42,500 bases of DNA, taken from Chrysomallon squamiferum (taxonomy: Eukaryota; Mollusca; Gastropoda; Neomphalida; Peltospiridae). The stretch's first letter is position 1, and each line of letters opens with the position of its first letter. The stretch lies in the NCBI GenBank assembly GCA_012295275.1, contig CM022666.1, forward strand, positions 8,776,923 through 8,819,422, given 5' to 3'. The translations under genes were made by a program, and so were the position numbers. Positions 22,531-32,900 of this stretch are shown one piece after another. The notes below the pieces were generated by a model, which did no database searches, was not told the origin of the DNA, and was given only the letters and a program-made list of their open reading frames with translations.

Positions 22531-23976
22531 CACACCAGTCTAAGAAAGTCTTCCCTTTATACACAGTCTAAGAAAGTCTTCCCTTTATACAGTCTAAGAA
22601 AGTCTTCCCTTTATACAGTCTAAGATAGTCTTCCCTTTATACAGTCTAAGAAAGTCTTCCCTTTATACACAGTCTAAGAAAGTCTTCCCTTTATATACAG
22701 TCTAAGAAAGTCTTCCCTTTATACACAGTCTAAGAAAGTCTTCCCTTTATACACCAGTCTAAGAAAGTCTTCCCTTTATACACAGTCTAAGAAAGTCTTC
22801 CCTATATACAGTCTAAGATAGACTTCCCTTTATACACAGTCTAAGAATGTCTTCCCTTTATACAGTCTAAGAAAGTCTTCCCTTTATACACAGTCTAAGA
22901 TAGTCTTCCCTTTACACACCAGTCTAAGAAAGTCTTTCCTTTACACACCAGTCTAAGAAAGTCTTCCCTTTATACACAGTCTAAGAAAGTCTTCCCTTTA
23001 TACACAGTCTAAGAAAGTCTTTCCTTTATACACAGTCTAAGAAAGTCTTTCCTTTATACACAGTCTAAGAAAGTCTTTCCTTTATACACAGTCTAAGAAA
23101 GTCTTCCCTTTATCCACAGTCTAAGATAGTCTTCCCTTTATACACAGTCTAAGATAGTCTTCCCTTTATACACAGTCTAAGATAGTCTTCCCTTTATACA
23201 CAGTCTAAGAAAGTCTTCCCTTTATACACAGTCTAAGAAAGTCTTCCCTTTATACACAGTCTAAGATAGTCTTCCCTTTATATACAGTCTAACATGGTCT
23301 TCCCTTTATACACAGTCTAAGAAAGTATTTCCTTTATACACCAGTCTAAGATAGTCTTCCCTTTATACACAGTCTAAGATAGTCTTCCCTTTATACACAG
23401 TCTAAGATAGTCTTCCCTTTATACACAGTCTAAGATAGTCTAATATAGTCTCTTCCCTTTATACACAGTCTAAGATAGTCTTCCCTTTATACACAGTCTA
23501 AGATAGTCTTCCCTTTATACACAGTCTAAGATAGTCTTCCCTTTATACAGTCTAAGAAAGTCTTCCCTTTATACAGTCTAAGAAAGTCTTCCCTTTATAC
23601 ACAGTCTAAGAAAGTCTTCCCTTTATACACAGTCTAAGAAAGTCTTCCCTTTATACACAGTCTAAGAATGTCTTCCCTTTATACAGTCTAAGAAAGTCTT
23701 CCCTTTATACACAGTCTAAGATAGACTTCCCTTTATATAGTCTAACATAGTCTTCCCTTTATACACAGTCTAAGAAAGTATTTCCTTTATACACCAGTCT
23801 AAGATAGTCTTCCCTTTATACACAGTCTAAGATAGTCTTCCCTTTATACACAGTCTAAGATAGTCTTCCCTTTATACACAGTCTAAGATAGTCTTCCCTT
23901 TATACACAGTCTAAGATAGTCTTCCCTTTATACACAGTCTAAGAAAGTCTTCCCTTTATACACAGTCTAAGAAAGT

Positions 23977-24525
23977 CTTCTCTTCCCTTTATACACAGTC
24001 TAAGATAGTCTTCCCTTTATACACAGCAGTCTAAGATAGTCTTCCCTTTATACACAGTCTAAGATAGTCTTCCCTTTATACACAGTCTAAGATAGTCTTC
24101 CCTTATATACAGCAGTCTAAGATAGTCTTCCCTTTATACACAGTCTAAGAAAGTCTTCCCTTTATACACAGTCTAAGAAAGTCTTCTCTTCCCTTTATAC
24201 ACAGTCTAAGATAGTCTTCCCTTTATACACAGCAGTCTAAGATAGTCTTCCCTTTATACACAGTCTAAGATAGTCTTCCCTTTATACACAGTCTAAGATA
24301 GTCTTCCCTTTATATACAGCAGTCTAAGATAGTCTTCCCTTTATACACAGTCTAAGAAAGTCTTCCCTTTATACACAGTCTAAGAAAGTCTTCTCTTCCC
24401 TTTATACACAGTCTAAGATAGTCTTCCCTTTATACACAGCAGTCTAAGATAGTCTTCCCTTTATACACAGTCTAAGATAGTCTTCCCTTTATACACAGTC
24501 TAAGATAGTCTTTCCTTTATACACA
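23977..24525. repeat. 207-bp seven-unit higher-order repeat (array right end)
   Basis: The insertion-bearing join CTTCTCTTCCC starts at 23977, 24183 and 24390, giving periods of 206 and 207 bp. Unit lengths run 28, 31, 28, 28, 31, 28, 33. The third copy is truncated near 24525, and another CTTCTCTTCCC copy starts at 24782. Near-identity indicates recent amplification. Confidence 0.9.
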
Positions 24526-24935
24526 GTCTAATGAATCCATTCTTTGGAAGATAGACTTCCCTTTATATAGTCTAACATAGTCTTCCCTTTATACACAGTC
24601 TAAGAAAGTATTTCCTTTATACACCAGTCTAAGATAGTCTTCCCTTTATACACAGTCTAAGATAGTCTTCCCTTTATACACAGTCTAAGATAGTCTTTCC
24701 TTTATATACAGCAGTCTAAGATAGTCTTCCCTTTATACACAGTCTAAGAAAGTCTTCCCTTTATACACAGTCTAAGAAAGTCTTCTCTTCCCTTTATACA
24801 CAGTCTAAGATAGTCTTCCCTTTATACACAGCAGTCTAAGATAGTCTTCCCTTTATACACAGTCTAAGATAGTCTTCCCTTTATACACAGTCTAAGAATG
24901 TCTTTCCTTTATACACAGTCTAATGAATCCATTCT

Positions 24936-25535
24936 CTTTAAGACTTTTTTTTTACCCAACCCTATGACAGTTCCTTTCCATTCATCCATAACAATCTCCT
25001 TTCACTCAAACAATTTTCTTCTGACAAAATTTCGTCAAATTATATTTTTATTTGAGAAACATCCATCACTCCACTTCACTTTATGCAATCACTCCTTCCC
25101 AACATCTTTCTTCAAAACACACCGTCTTTAATTTCATTTACTTCCACAACTGCCCTACCCCAGATCTTTCCTCTCACAGCACCCTACCCCAGTTACACAT
25201 CCATCCCCACAGGCACTCGACCCCGTTTCTACACCCCCCCTATCCTAATTCTGTTTCACACAATCCTCACCTCACCACTTAAACTGAATCACCAAAACCA
25301 GTTTAACTTCAATCTCACTCTACCCCCGAAATCTACTTCCTTTTCCCCAAAACCCCTATCTTCCCAACAGCCCCCAAAATATCCTATCTCCCAAAAAAAT
25401 CCACACCGGAACCCCCTACCTTCCCAAAGTCCCCGAAACCCCCTACCTCCCAAATACCCTCATGCCCCCTACAACCCCACAGCCACTCATGCCCGCACTC
25501 CTCCTTCCCCGCCATTCCAGCGGTCTCTGTCGTGA
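24936..25535. other. C-rich, G-poor low-complexity stretch
   Basis: Almost 600 bp of plus-strand C/T/A with very few G, directly right of the minisatellite. It contains repeated CCCTACCCCAG words (about 25152 and 25182). A 150-residue Pro/Ser/Thr-rich frame (25083-25535) exists, but shortage of G removes TAG and TGA stops, and the other two plus frames also stay partly open. I do not call it a gene. Confidence 0.6.
25412..25478 (-). other. Eight-run quadruplex / i-motif cluster
   Basis: Eight C-runs of 3-5 start at 25412, 25423, 25431, 25439, 25449, 25457, 25465 and 25475, with loops of 4-6. The minus strand fits two consecutive canonical G-quadruplexes, and the plus strand could form i-motifs. 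Confidence 0.65.
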
Positions 25536-25920
25536 CACGGTGACATAAACATGGCTGCCCCGAGGAATCGAGTTACAGTCTGAAGATGAAAATCCGCGCG
25601 CCAGCTACCTCGTAAAACAAGGGTGCTAGATCATGTGGACAGGAAGGCGGGCTGCTTGCAAGTAAAGTTTTTTTTAACTGCGGTTACAGAGGACAGGTGT
25701 TTCCGCGCGACACCAGATAGGCTGACAGGTAACTGGCACGGAATTTAAGCAAATCCTTCAAGGTGGCATGAAATATTCGACAGAAGTCTCGTAACAACCA
25801 ACGTCAGCAAGAACAAAAGGAAATGGCTTTTTCTTAATTCTTTTTTTTTTTTTTTAGATTAGGTCTGTTTCAAATGAAAGAGAAAGAAAAGTAATACGTA
25901 ATTTTGTGATTTTGTGGATG
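25536..25920. other. CpG-bearing unique island
   Basis: An abrupt change to complex, CpG-rich sequence. Contains AAACATGGCTGCC (about 25549, YY1-like), TGCGGTTA (25679-25686, a Runx-type consensus) and several CGCG words. A candidate regulatory island; no exon is supported. Confidence 0.45.
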
Positions 25921-25951
<31 letters not shown>

Positions 25952-26026
25952 ATGTGTGTGTGTTTGCGTGTATACCTGTGTGACTCTATGTATATGTATG
26001 CGTATGTATGTATGTATTTTATGTGT

Positions 26027-26057
<31 letters not shown>

Positions 26058-26060
26058 ATA
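25921..26060. repeat. TA, TG/TATG and CA microsatellites
   Basis: TA (about 25921-25936), TG/TATG (to about 26020), CA (about 26029-26053). Confidence 0.95.
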
Positions 26061-26105
26061 ATAGACTTGCATGCCATGTACGCATTTGAGTGTGTATGTA
26101 TTAAC

Positions 26106-26160
26106 GTGTATATATAGAAAGACAGTCACATGTATATATATAGAAAGACAGTCACATGTA
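26106..26160. repeat. 26-bp tandem duplication
   Basis: A unit with TATAGAAAGACAGTCACATG occurs twice in direct succession (GAAAGACAG at 26117 and 26143) without visible change. Confidence 0.9.
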
Positions 26161-26649
26161 GATGAGAATACTCTGAAATTGCTAGGTGTACATGTACTGT
26201 AGTTTATTATATAACAGGATATAGTTATGACAACAATAAATATTCTAAGCATTCACGCATGGCTGATTTAGAAGTTAGAAGACCCGGATACGCTTTATTA
26301 ACACTCAAACTGAATTTAAATCAGTGACGTTTTGGGTACTTGTTTATCTTAAATATGGATTTTTTTTTTTTTTTTTTTTTTTTATTTATACAATACATAA
26401 AAAGCTTAGTCAGAGTGACATGCATGCGTAAGCGATGACATTTTAGAAATAAACAAAAACAGAATTATTTTTCAATTAAAGTTCTTTTATTCAGCGTTAG
26501 TGGTAAAATTTATTTACTGTGTTTAGGTTTAAAAATATTGAACAACTGAATATTTATTTGTAACCTAAAATGAAACAACGTCGAAGATGAATGCAATTTA
26601 ACAATAGCGAACATAACTTAATGTTCAATGTCCAAACAAAACTAAGTAA
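26161..26649. other. AT-rich unique spacer with poly(T)
   Basis: T run at about 26360-26383. No gene seen. Confidence 0.5.
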
Positions 26650-26720
26650 ATAGATAGACAGACAGATGGATAGATGGATGGATGGATGGATGGATGGATG
26701 GATGGACAGATAGATAGATC
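26650..26720. repeat. (GATA)/(GATG)n microsatellite
   Basis: GATA and CAGA edges around a GGAT core of about 45 bp. Confidence 0.96.
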
Positions 26721-27015
26721 AAAGCTAATTCATCGAAAATGGATGATATTTTACAACGGTGAACATGAACTATTATAAGTTAGTGTACAATCTCCAAGTA
26801 AATAAATAAATAAAATAAAATAAAATAAACATAAGGTAACTACATCAAACACCCTATTTTAAATCAGCAAACATGTATAAATAAATGACTAAAATTACGT
26901 TTTAAAAAAAATTAATAATAATAATAAAAAAAAATTTAAGAAATGAAATTAAAAAAAGGAAGAAGAAAGTAATAAAGGTAAAACGAAACAGAAAAAAAAA
27001 GAAAAAAAAAAAAAG
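26721..27015. other. A-rich low-complexity stretch
   Basis: AAAT/AAAAT words (about 26800-26830) and A-rich purine tracts (about 26904-27015). Lys-rich minus frames are not credible. Confidence 0.7.
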
Positions 27016-27423
27016 ATCTAATGAAAACCGAACCTGCACGGATGATTTGGCACAGAAGCCATAAACGCCACAAGGACGAACCGACGACTAAAGTAACGTG
27101 GCGATTTTGTTGTCGTTTTGTGGCTTTCTTTTGTTTGGGCAAGCCCGGAGTGTTGTTTGGTATAGAAATAGAGGCAAATTGAAACCGCCGTATCGAGTTG
27201 ATGCGAGTCGACTATTAAAGTGTTGAGCGTCTCACTTTATGGGTGTTTTGTGCACACTGGATGAAATCAGTCGTGTTCCTACATGTGCACGACTCCATGT
27301 TGCACACCGGGTTTGAACACACAAATAAAATAAAATAAAACTGCGTGTCTCTTCACGTCTTTACGACGTGGGAGTGCAGCGCTCACGTTGCTGAATTTCA
27401 AAGAAGCAGATTTAGTGCGGGGT

Positions 27424-27439
27424 GACAGCTTCGGCTGTC
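27424..27439 (+). other. GACAGC-TTCG-GCTGTC hairpin
   Basis: A perfect 6-bp stem closed by a C-UUCG-G tetraloop, extendable by two G-U pairs. UUCG loops closed by C-G are known to be unusually stable in RNA. It is only 25 bp from a CRE palindrome. No transcript is shown. Confidence 0.45.
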
Positions 27440-27463
27440 GTGCCTCGCAGGATCGGTTCTTGA

Positions 27464-27471
27464 TGACGTCA
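27464..27471. promoter_or_regulatory. TGACGTCA palindrome (CRE-type)
   Basis: Lies inside the longer palindrome GATGACGTCATC (27462-27473). Functional use is inference. Confidence 0.4.
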
Positions 27472-27500
27472 TCAGCTTTAGTCTTGATGACGTTCAGTTC

Positions 27501-28704
27501 ATTGTGTTTTACTGAATCATGTAAAGTGGTTATATATCGTTAAAACCATCGTCCCAAGATACTTTGGCAAATGAGTCTTGATATTTGATCTAATGTCTTA
27601 TGGCCACCTAAAAGAATCCTTACTGATATTTGAGTAACCCATGAAGTTGCCATACTGGCTTTCTGTATTCACATATTTTCAAAATTATGTTAAAAACACA
27701 TTTAAAACCTGGGTGGGTCTTTGGGTTTTTTCTGAGTTTCTTTCTGTATCCTGAAAGATGCAAATAAAAGATTCCACGCTTACAAATCATCAGCATTATC
27801 TATATATTAAACCATGATGTGTATTTTTATAAATGGTTTTCCAATAAAAAAAAAATGCTTGTTTTGTTTTCCTGTCTGTTGAAAAGTCCCTATAAAAGAT
27901 TCTTGCTGTCATCTGAAAAGAGCAAGCCATGCAATGAAGACAATGTCTAATCTCGATTAAAAATCATCAGATAAAGTTCATAGTCATGATTAGTTTTCCT
28001 GTTTTTACAACACAGATCTGAGTACATTCATTTTAAGAATTCCAACGAAAGGTCAAAGGTGACTGCACCAAGTCTGAACCACGTTACCTCAGTGAATAAA
28101 TATTTTTTTTTTTTTATTTATCAACACTTTAGTACATTTCAATACAAAAGTCATCAGGTGTCACGTAAGGTTGTTTTTTTAATTGTTTTGCATAATGATT
28201 AACTGTGATACGATATCGGAAATGCTTTAGCAACAAATATTTCCTTTATATGAACCTGCTCCTGGGTAGGGAAAACATTTTTTATCTGTGTAGTTTTGAC
28301 GGACAGGAGATCGGAGATAGTGATGACTATCATAATGGTCAGAGACAAGAACGGGAAAAAAGTTCATTTTTAAATGAAATGTGAATCGTTGTTTTATAAA
28401 TAAATCAGGAAATTTTCAGGCGGCAGTAAAGCTTATCACAGTAATAATAATGTGAACTAATATGTGCAGTGTTTGTACTCGTCAGGTCCTCAATTTACAG
28501 TGTTCTCCAAACATTTGTCTTACCTCCATACTAGAGCGAAATAAAGTTCATTTGTTTTTTTTTTTCTTATATTAATCCGATTTATAAATCTCTTATTACA
28601 GATGTATATACACTGACCTGAAGATAGGTGGATCGATTCCCTACATGAGCACAAAGTTGATAAAAGGAAAACAGGCTTCACGCTAAATCGAAAAGAAATG
28701 ATTT
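27501..28704. other. Longest repeat-poor stretch; no gene seen
   Basis: About 1.2 kb of mostly unique, AT-moderate sequence with only short T and A runs (about 27846, 28105, 28553). It holds a DR1-type nuclear receptor element (28050-28062). All frames are short, with no splice or domain evidence for an exon. It could hold diverged transposon remains that cannot be recognised by eye. Confidence 0.45.
28050..28062 (+). promoter_or_regulatory. DR1-type nuclear receptor element
   Basis: AGGTCA-A-AGGTGA matches the RXR/HNF4 DR1 consensus at 12 of 13 positions. Binding is inference. Confidence 0.3.
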
Positions 28705-28835
28705 ATTTTACTTACATACTTGTTTGCTTGCTTACTTACTTACTTAGTTACTTACTGACTTACTTACTTACTTACTTACTTACTAACTTACATGCTTACT
28801 TGCTTGCTTGCTTGCTTGCTAACTTACTTACTTGG
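28705..28835. repeat. (ACTT)n with GCTT variant
   Basis: About 125 bp of ACTT tetranucleotide with a GCTT sub-block (about 28800-28820). Confidence 0.96.
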
Positions 28836-29035
28836 TCGTGGTGTTATTGTTGACGAAAGTATAAATAATTATTACTGATAAAAGATGCTAATTAAATGAT
28901 ATTGTCCCTTATAATGGTTGTCTGGTGTTGATGATGATGATGATGATGATGATGATTATGATGATGATAATAATAATACTGATGGTGTGTTGACAATGAT
29001 GATGATAGTTATTATTGTGATGATGGTGATAATGT
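28836..29035. repeat. (GAT)n degenerate triplet tract
   Basis: A short unique linker, then GAT about 28928-28960, then diverged GAT/AAT/GTT triplets. Confidence 0.85.
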
Positions 29036-29685
29036 TGATCACAACTTAAATGATAAACATTTGTCTCAGTAAAAGATCAAAACTTGCCACAGAACATTGC
29101 TGATTGTCTAACTGTGATTGCTCTGCCTCGTCTCTGTGATTGTCTCCAACTCGTGATTATCTATCTGATTATTTTCATTTTCCTATTACAACAGGTAACA
29201 CACATGACAGAGCTAGCGCGAGCCGCCCAGTTGACTTATCAAACATCGAATTCCAGGAGAATTACACTTTTAATTACAGACAATACACCGAGGACCTTAA
29301 TCGCGTATTTGTCTTTTACGTACCATTGTTAGAAAACTCTGCCACTGAAACGCGGCCGCCCCAGTGGGTTTATTGTGGTCGTCGACGGAATTAGAAGCGA
29401 GGTTAATACGTAAATGTCAGAGACAAAGAAGAAATTAATAATGATAATTATTATTGAGTTCGTGGTGGAATCAAACAATGCGGACATCAGCTACCGACGT
29501 GATGGTGTCCACCCCGTGTTGATGTCTGCACGTGCAGCAGCAGACTGTAGATGAGAGAGTGCACGTGATGGTAATAGAAAAATGACAGTCAACAGCTGCT
29601 GGTACTAATACCACGTTGACGACTTCAGCAAAATACCGTCGTTACAGGTGGCGCTACTAAAAGGACTAAGAGACATAACTCAGTC
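29036..29685. other. Unique complex island
   Basis: Contains GCTAGCGCGAGCCGCC (29212-29227), the palindrome CTGCACGTGCAG (29526-29537) and CAGGTGGCGCTA (about 29645), which resembles a CTCF core. A pyrimidine-leaning tract ending in ACAG sits before 29195, and two overlapping frames of 82-84 codons run beyond it, but no protein family was recognised. Confidence 0.45.
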
Positions 29686-30310
29686 TTCTGCTACCATTAC
29701 TACTACCACTACGTCTACTACCACAACTACTACTACAATTAGTAAAACAAGAATAAAAAATATATTGATATTAGTACTGCAACTATTACTAGTACTATTA
29801 TTATTATTATTATTCTACTGCCACCACATCTACAACTACTACTACTACAACTGTTACAACAACTAATACTGCTATCACTACAACACTAACGACAACTACT
29901 ACTATTAATCTAGCTACTGTATTATATTATTACAGCTACAAATACTATTATTACTACTACTACAAATGTATTACCACTACTACTAAAAAGCTACTACCGC
30001 AGTAACAACATTCTAGTACTAACTAGACCATATCAAATTATTCTACACCTATTTCCACTACAACTTAAAAAAGTTATATCCGCCATTTCTAGTTCAGCAA
30101 CAAAACAACAGTAACTAATTGTACTACTGCTACTACACTGTTACTGTTGCTTCCACTACAACAGCTTATAACTATCACTATTACTGCTGTATTAATATCA
30201 TGAGTACAACAACTACAACAACGACAACAAAAGATACAAATGTTACTATTCCACCACTGATAATTCTTCTAGTAATAAACAGCTCACAAGAGATTTGTTA
30301 TTTGACGTGC
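29686..30310. repeat. Long degenerate ACT/ACA triplet tract
   Basis: About 600 bp of diverged triplets with a 3-bp rhythm, with TTA sub-blocks (about 29797-29815). Thr/Tyr/Leu-rich frames are artefacts of phase retention. Confidence 0.8.
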
Positions 30311-30540
30311 AAATAATTAAATGGATAATAATATTTGAACCAGAAGAGACAGTTACAAAGAGACAACACTGCTGAAGTGGAGAACCCACTGCAACCATAC
30401 GACGTTTTTATTGCGAGCAGACGATTTTTATTGTACGCAGACGACGTTATGTAAGCAGACGAAATTACAGAAATCAGACGTGAAAAGCCGGTGCAGACAA
30501 CATATTGATTTTTTTTTTAAAACCTTATATTAATATAACA
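30311..30540. repeat. Unique linker with a degenerate 19-bp repeat
   Basis: CAGACG or CAGACA words start at 30418, 30438, 30456, 30475 and 30494 (spacing 18-20), each followed by A/T-rich sequence. A related ACGACGTTTTTATTG copy precedes them near 30399. An old short tandem repeat. Confidence 0.65.
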
Positions 30541-30895
30541 GCTACTACTACTGCTTCTAATTTAACAACGACACCATCACTACCATTAATAAAATAAACT
30601 TTACCACCTTAACCGCAACATACACTACTACTTCCACTACCATCATGCTAGGAGTAACTATTATTACTTTTATTTGTACTACTGCAAATACTACTATTAT
30701 TACTACTGCTACTAAAACTACATCTACTACTATTACTATTACTAAAATGACTACTACTGTTACTGTTATACTACAACAACTCCTGCTGCTGCTACTATTA
30801 TTACTGCACTAGCATTACTACCATTACTGTTGCTGCTATTACTACTACTACTACTACTACTACTATCACTACTGCCTCAGCTGGTATTATTAAAC
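30541..30895. repeat. Degenerate ACT triplet tract with pure core
   Basis: Diverged ACT/ATT/GCT triplets with a purer ACT run at about 30838-30868. Confidence 0.85.
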
Positions 30896-31312
30896 AAGGC
30901 CTGGCTACATTTCATTCAGTTAACCAAGAAAATATCTGAAATCTGTTGATTTGTTTTTTCTTTTTTTTTTTGGATTCTTTCGGGTGGGTGTATTTAGTTT
31001 GTTTGCTTTTGTTGGGATTTTTTTTCTTTATTTGTTATTTTTAACACGAAAGATTTAAGCACATATGTCGTGGCCCATTTCATTGATGTAATAAACAGAC
31101 CTCTCTAAAACAGGACCTCTGTTTAAAAGGCTGTGGTGAAATGAAGGATGGAGAGAGAGAGAGGATTGGTGAGAAAGGTGATACTGTAACTCGACCCCGC
31201 TGTAAACAATCGTGTTTTGTTTATCAGGGTCGGCGGGGACGTGCCGTGAGGGTGTGAAATCTACAGAATTAATTAACTTACGCAATGATACGTCTGCTGA
31301 CCTATATGCAGT
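30896..31312. other. Unique spacer
   Basis: T-rich in its first half, and more complex and CpG-bearing at 31180-31300. No supported gene. The 287-codon minus-strand frame (31055-31918) crosses the TG tract and is not credible. Confidence 0.5.
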
Positions 31313-31870
<558 letters not shown>

Positions 31871-32207
31871 AGTAAGTAACTTAATACCGTCTGATGCGAA
31901 ACTTTGATAATAACACAACCTAGAACAAAGCTTTTTAAAAATTACAGCTTAAAAAAAAGAGGTATACTGGGGCAAATGCCAGCAATGTGATTTTAACCTA
32001 AGCCTGTGAAGATTATAGCTCCATTACTTCCAAAGCGAAATACGTCAGGTTTTGTACATTTCAGCCAAAGATATCAACTTCGTAGATTTCAAAACTCACA
32101 GTCGAGTGAACACGCACAATGGATGATCCACTTCTTTCTAATCGTTTAGATAACCGTAATGGAAAATAAATACAACCGAAATTCTCTCAGCAAATTATTC
32201 GTGTTAT
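31871..32207. other. Unique AT-rich spacer
   Basis: No feature seen. Confidence 0.5.
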
Positions 32208-32314
32208 ATATAACAGCCATTTTTTTTTTTTCTTTATAGATATAATAGCCATTTTTTTTTTTTTTTTTATAGATATGTTTGTCGATACACCAGTTTATAT
32301 AAGTGTGTGCGTGA

Positions 32315-32348
<34 letters not shown>

Positions 32349-32350
32349 TT
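32208..32350. repeat. 32-bp duplication with T runs, then TG/TA
   Basis: ATATAACAGCCAT plus T run (32208) and ATATAATAGCCAT plus T run (32240) form an imperfect tandem pair. TG-TA follows (about 32313-32348). Confidence 0.85.
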
Positions 32351-32795
32351 ATTGACGTGTTAAAATTTTTAAAAAAAAAAGAAGAAATATTGGGCCAAAT
32401 AACAACACATCTACTTGTTTCTTTTACTTTGTTGTGTTTATATGTGTATTTATTCATTTGTTAGTTGGTTTATTTAATTTTTTCTAACAGTGATAAGCAT
32501 ATTTGTTGCTGTTGTTTGTGGATTTTCCCCACACTAATCCATTTGAAAAACAATTTTTTCCACTACTGTTTACACAACGCACGTTTAATGAAGTATACTG
32601 GCTGAAATAGGTGTGACGTGTTGGGGTATTACTATTACAATACACATGGAGACATAATTATGTGCTGTTCTAGGATGAATTCTAAGTAATAATTAATCAA
32701 ATCTATTTTTCAATTTACTTTTAATGTGAGGAAATAATCTCACACAGAGGATAAAATTTAAAAAAATAAAAATAAAAAGTCGCCTTTGATTGCTA
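32351..32795. other. Unique AT-rich spacer
   Basis: No gene or notable motif seen. Confidence 0.5.
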
Positions 32796-32856
32796 TATTT
32801 TATTTATTTATTTATTTTATTTTATTTTAATTTACTTTTGTTTGTTGTTGTTGTTG

Positions 32857-32897
<41 letters not shown>

Positions 32898-32900
32898 TTT
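32796..32900. repeat. TTTA, GTT and (TTA)n compound microsatellite
   Basis: TTTA/TTTTA (about 32796-32828), GTT (about 32839-32860), TTA (about 32860-32896). Confidence 0.96.

Larger units (their letters stand above)
18537..24935. repeat. 6.4-kb minisatellite, 26-31 bp unit, about 230 copies
   Basis: A continuous head-to-tail array whose shared core is CAGTCTAAGAAAGTCTTCCC, followed by TTTAT. The join between cores varies, giving unit lengths of 26, 28 (commonest), 29 and 31 bp. Main substitutions are GATAG or GAATG in place of GAAAG, TTTCC for TTCCC, and CTTAAC for TTTAT. No frame stays open across it, because 28 is not a multiple of 3 and TCTAAG supplies a stop. Within a unit AGTCT occurs twice and AAGA/TCTT can pair. 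The plus strand is poor in G. Blocks of units recur as higher-order repeats. I recognise no published family for it. Confidence 0.98.
27016..27500. other. Complex CpG-bearing island with hairpins
   Basis: Unique sequence with a 7-bp inverted repeat AGTCGTG/CACGACT (27269-27275 and 27288-27294) and a C(TTCG)G hairpin (27424-27439). TGACGTCA lies at 27464-27471. No homology to a known structured RNA was recognised. Confidence 0.45.

Noticed and set aside
18537-24935. CRISPR-like array of short repeats
   Set aside because: There are no distinct spacers. Units abut directly and the variation lies within units. The context is eukaryotic.
18537-24935. Telomeric or interstitial telomere repeat
   Set aside because: The unit contains CCCTTTAT or CCCTTAAC but no tandem CCCTAA/TTAGGG hexamers.
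25083-25535. 150-codon plus-strand frame rich in Pro, Ser, Thr and Leu
   Set aside because: The stretch is nearly free of G, which removes TAG and TGA stops. Overlapping frames are also partly open, no domain is recognised, and the frame shares its composition with the adjacent non-coding C-rich DNA.
29140-29394. Possible terminal exon after a pyrimidine-leaning tract ending ACAG near 29,195
   Set aside because: Two frames are open at once, neither translation matches a family I recognise, and no upstream exon can be paired. Left as part of a unique island.
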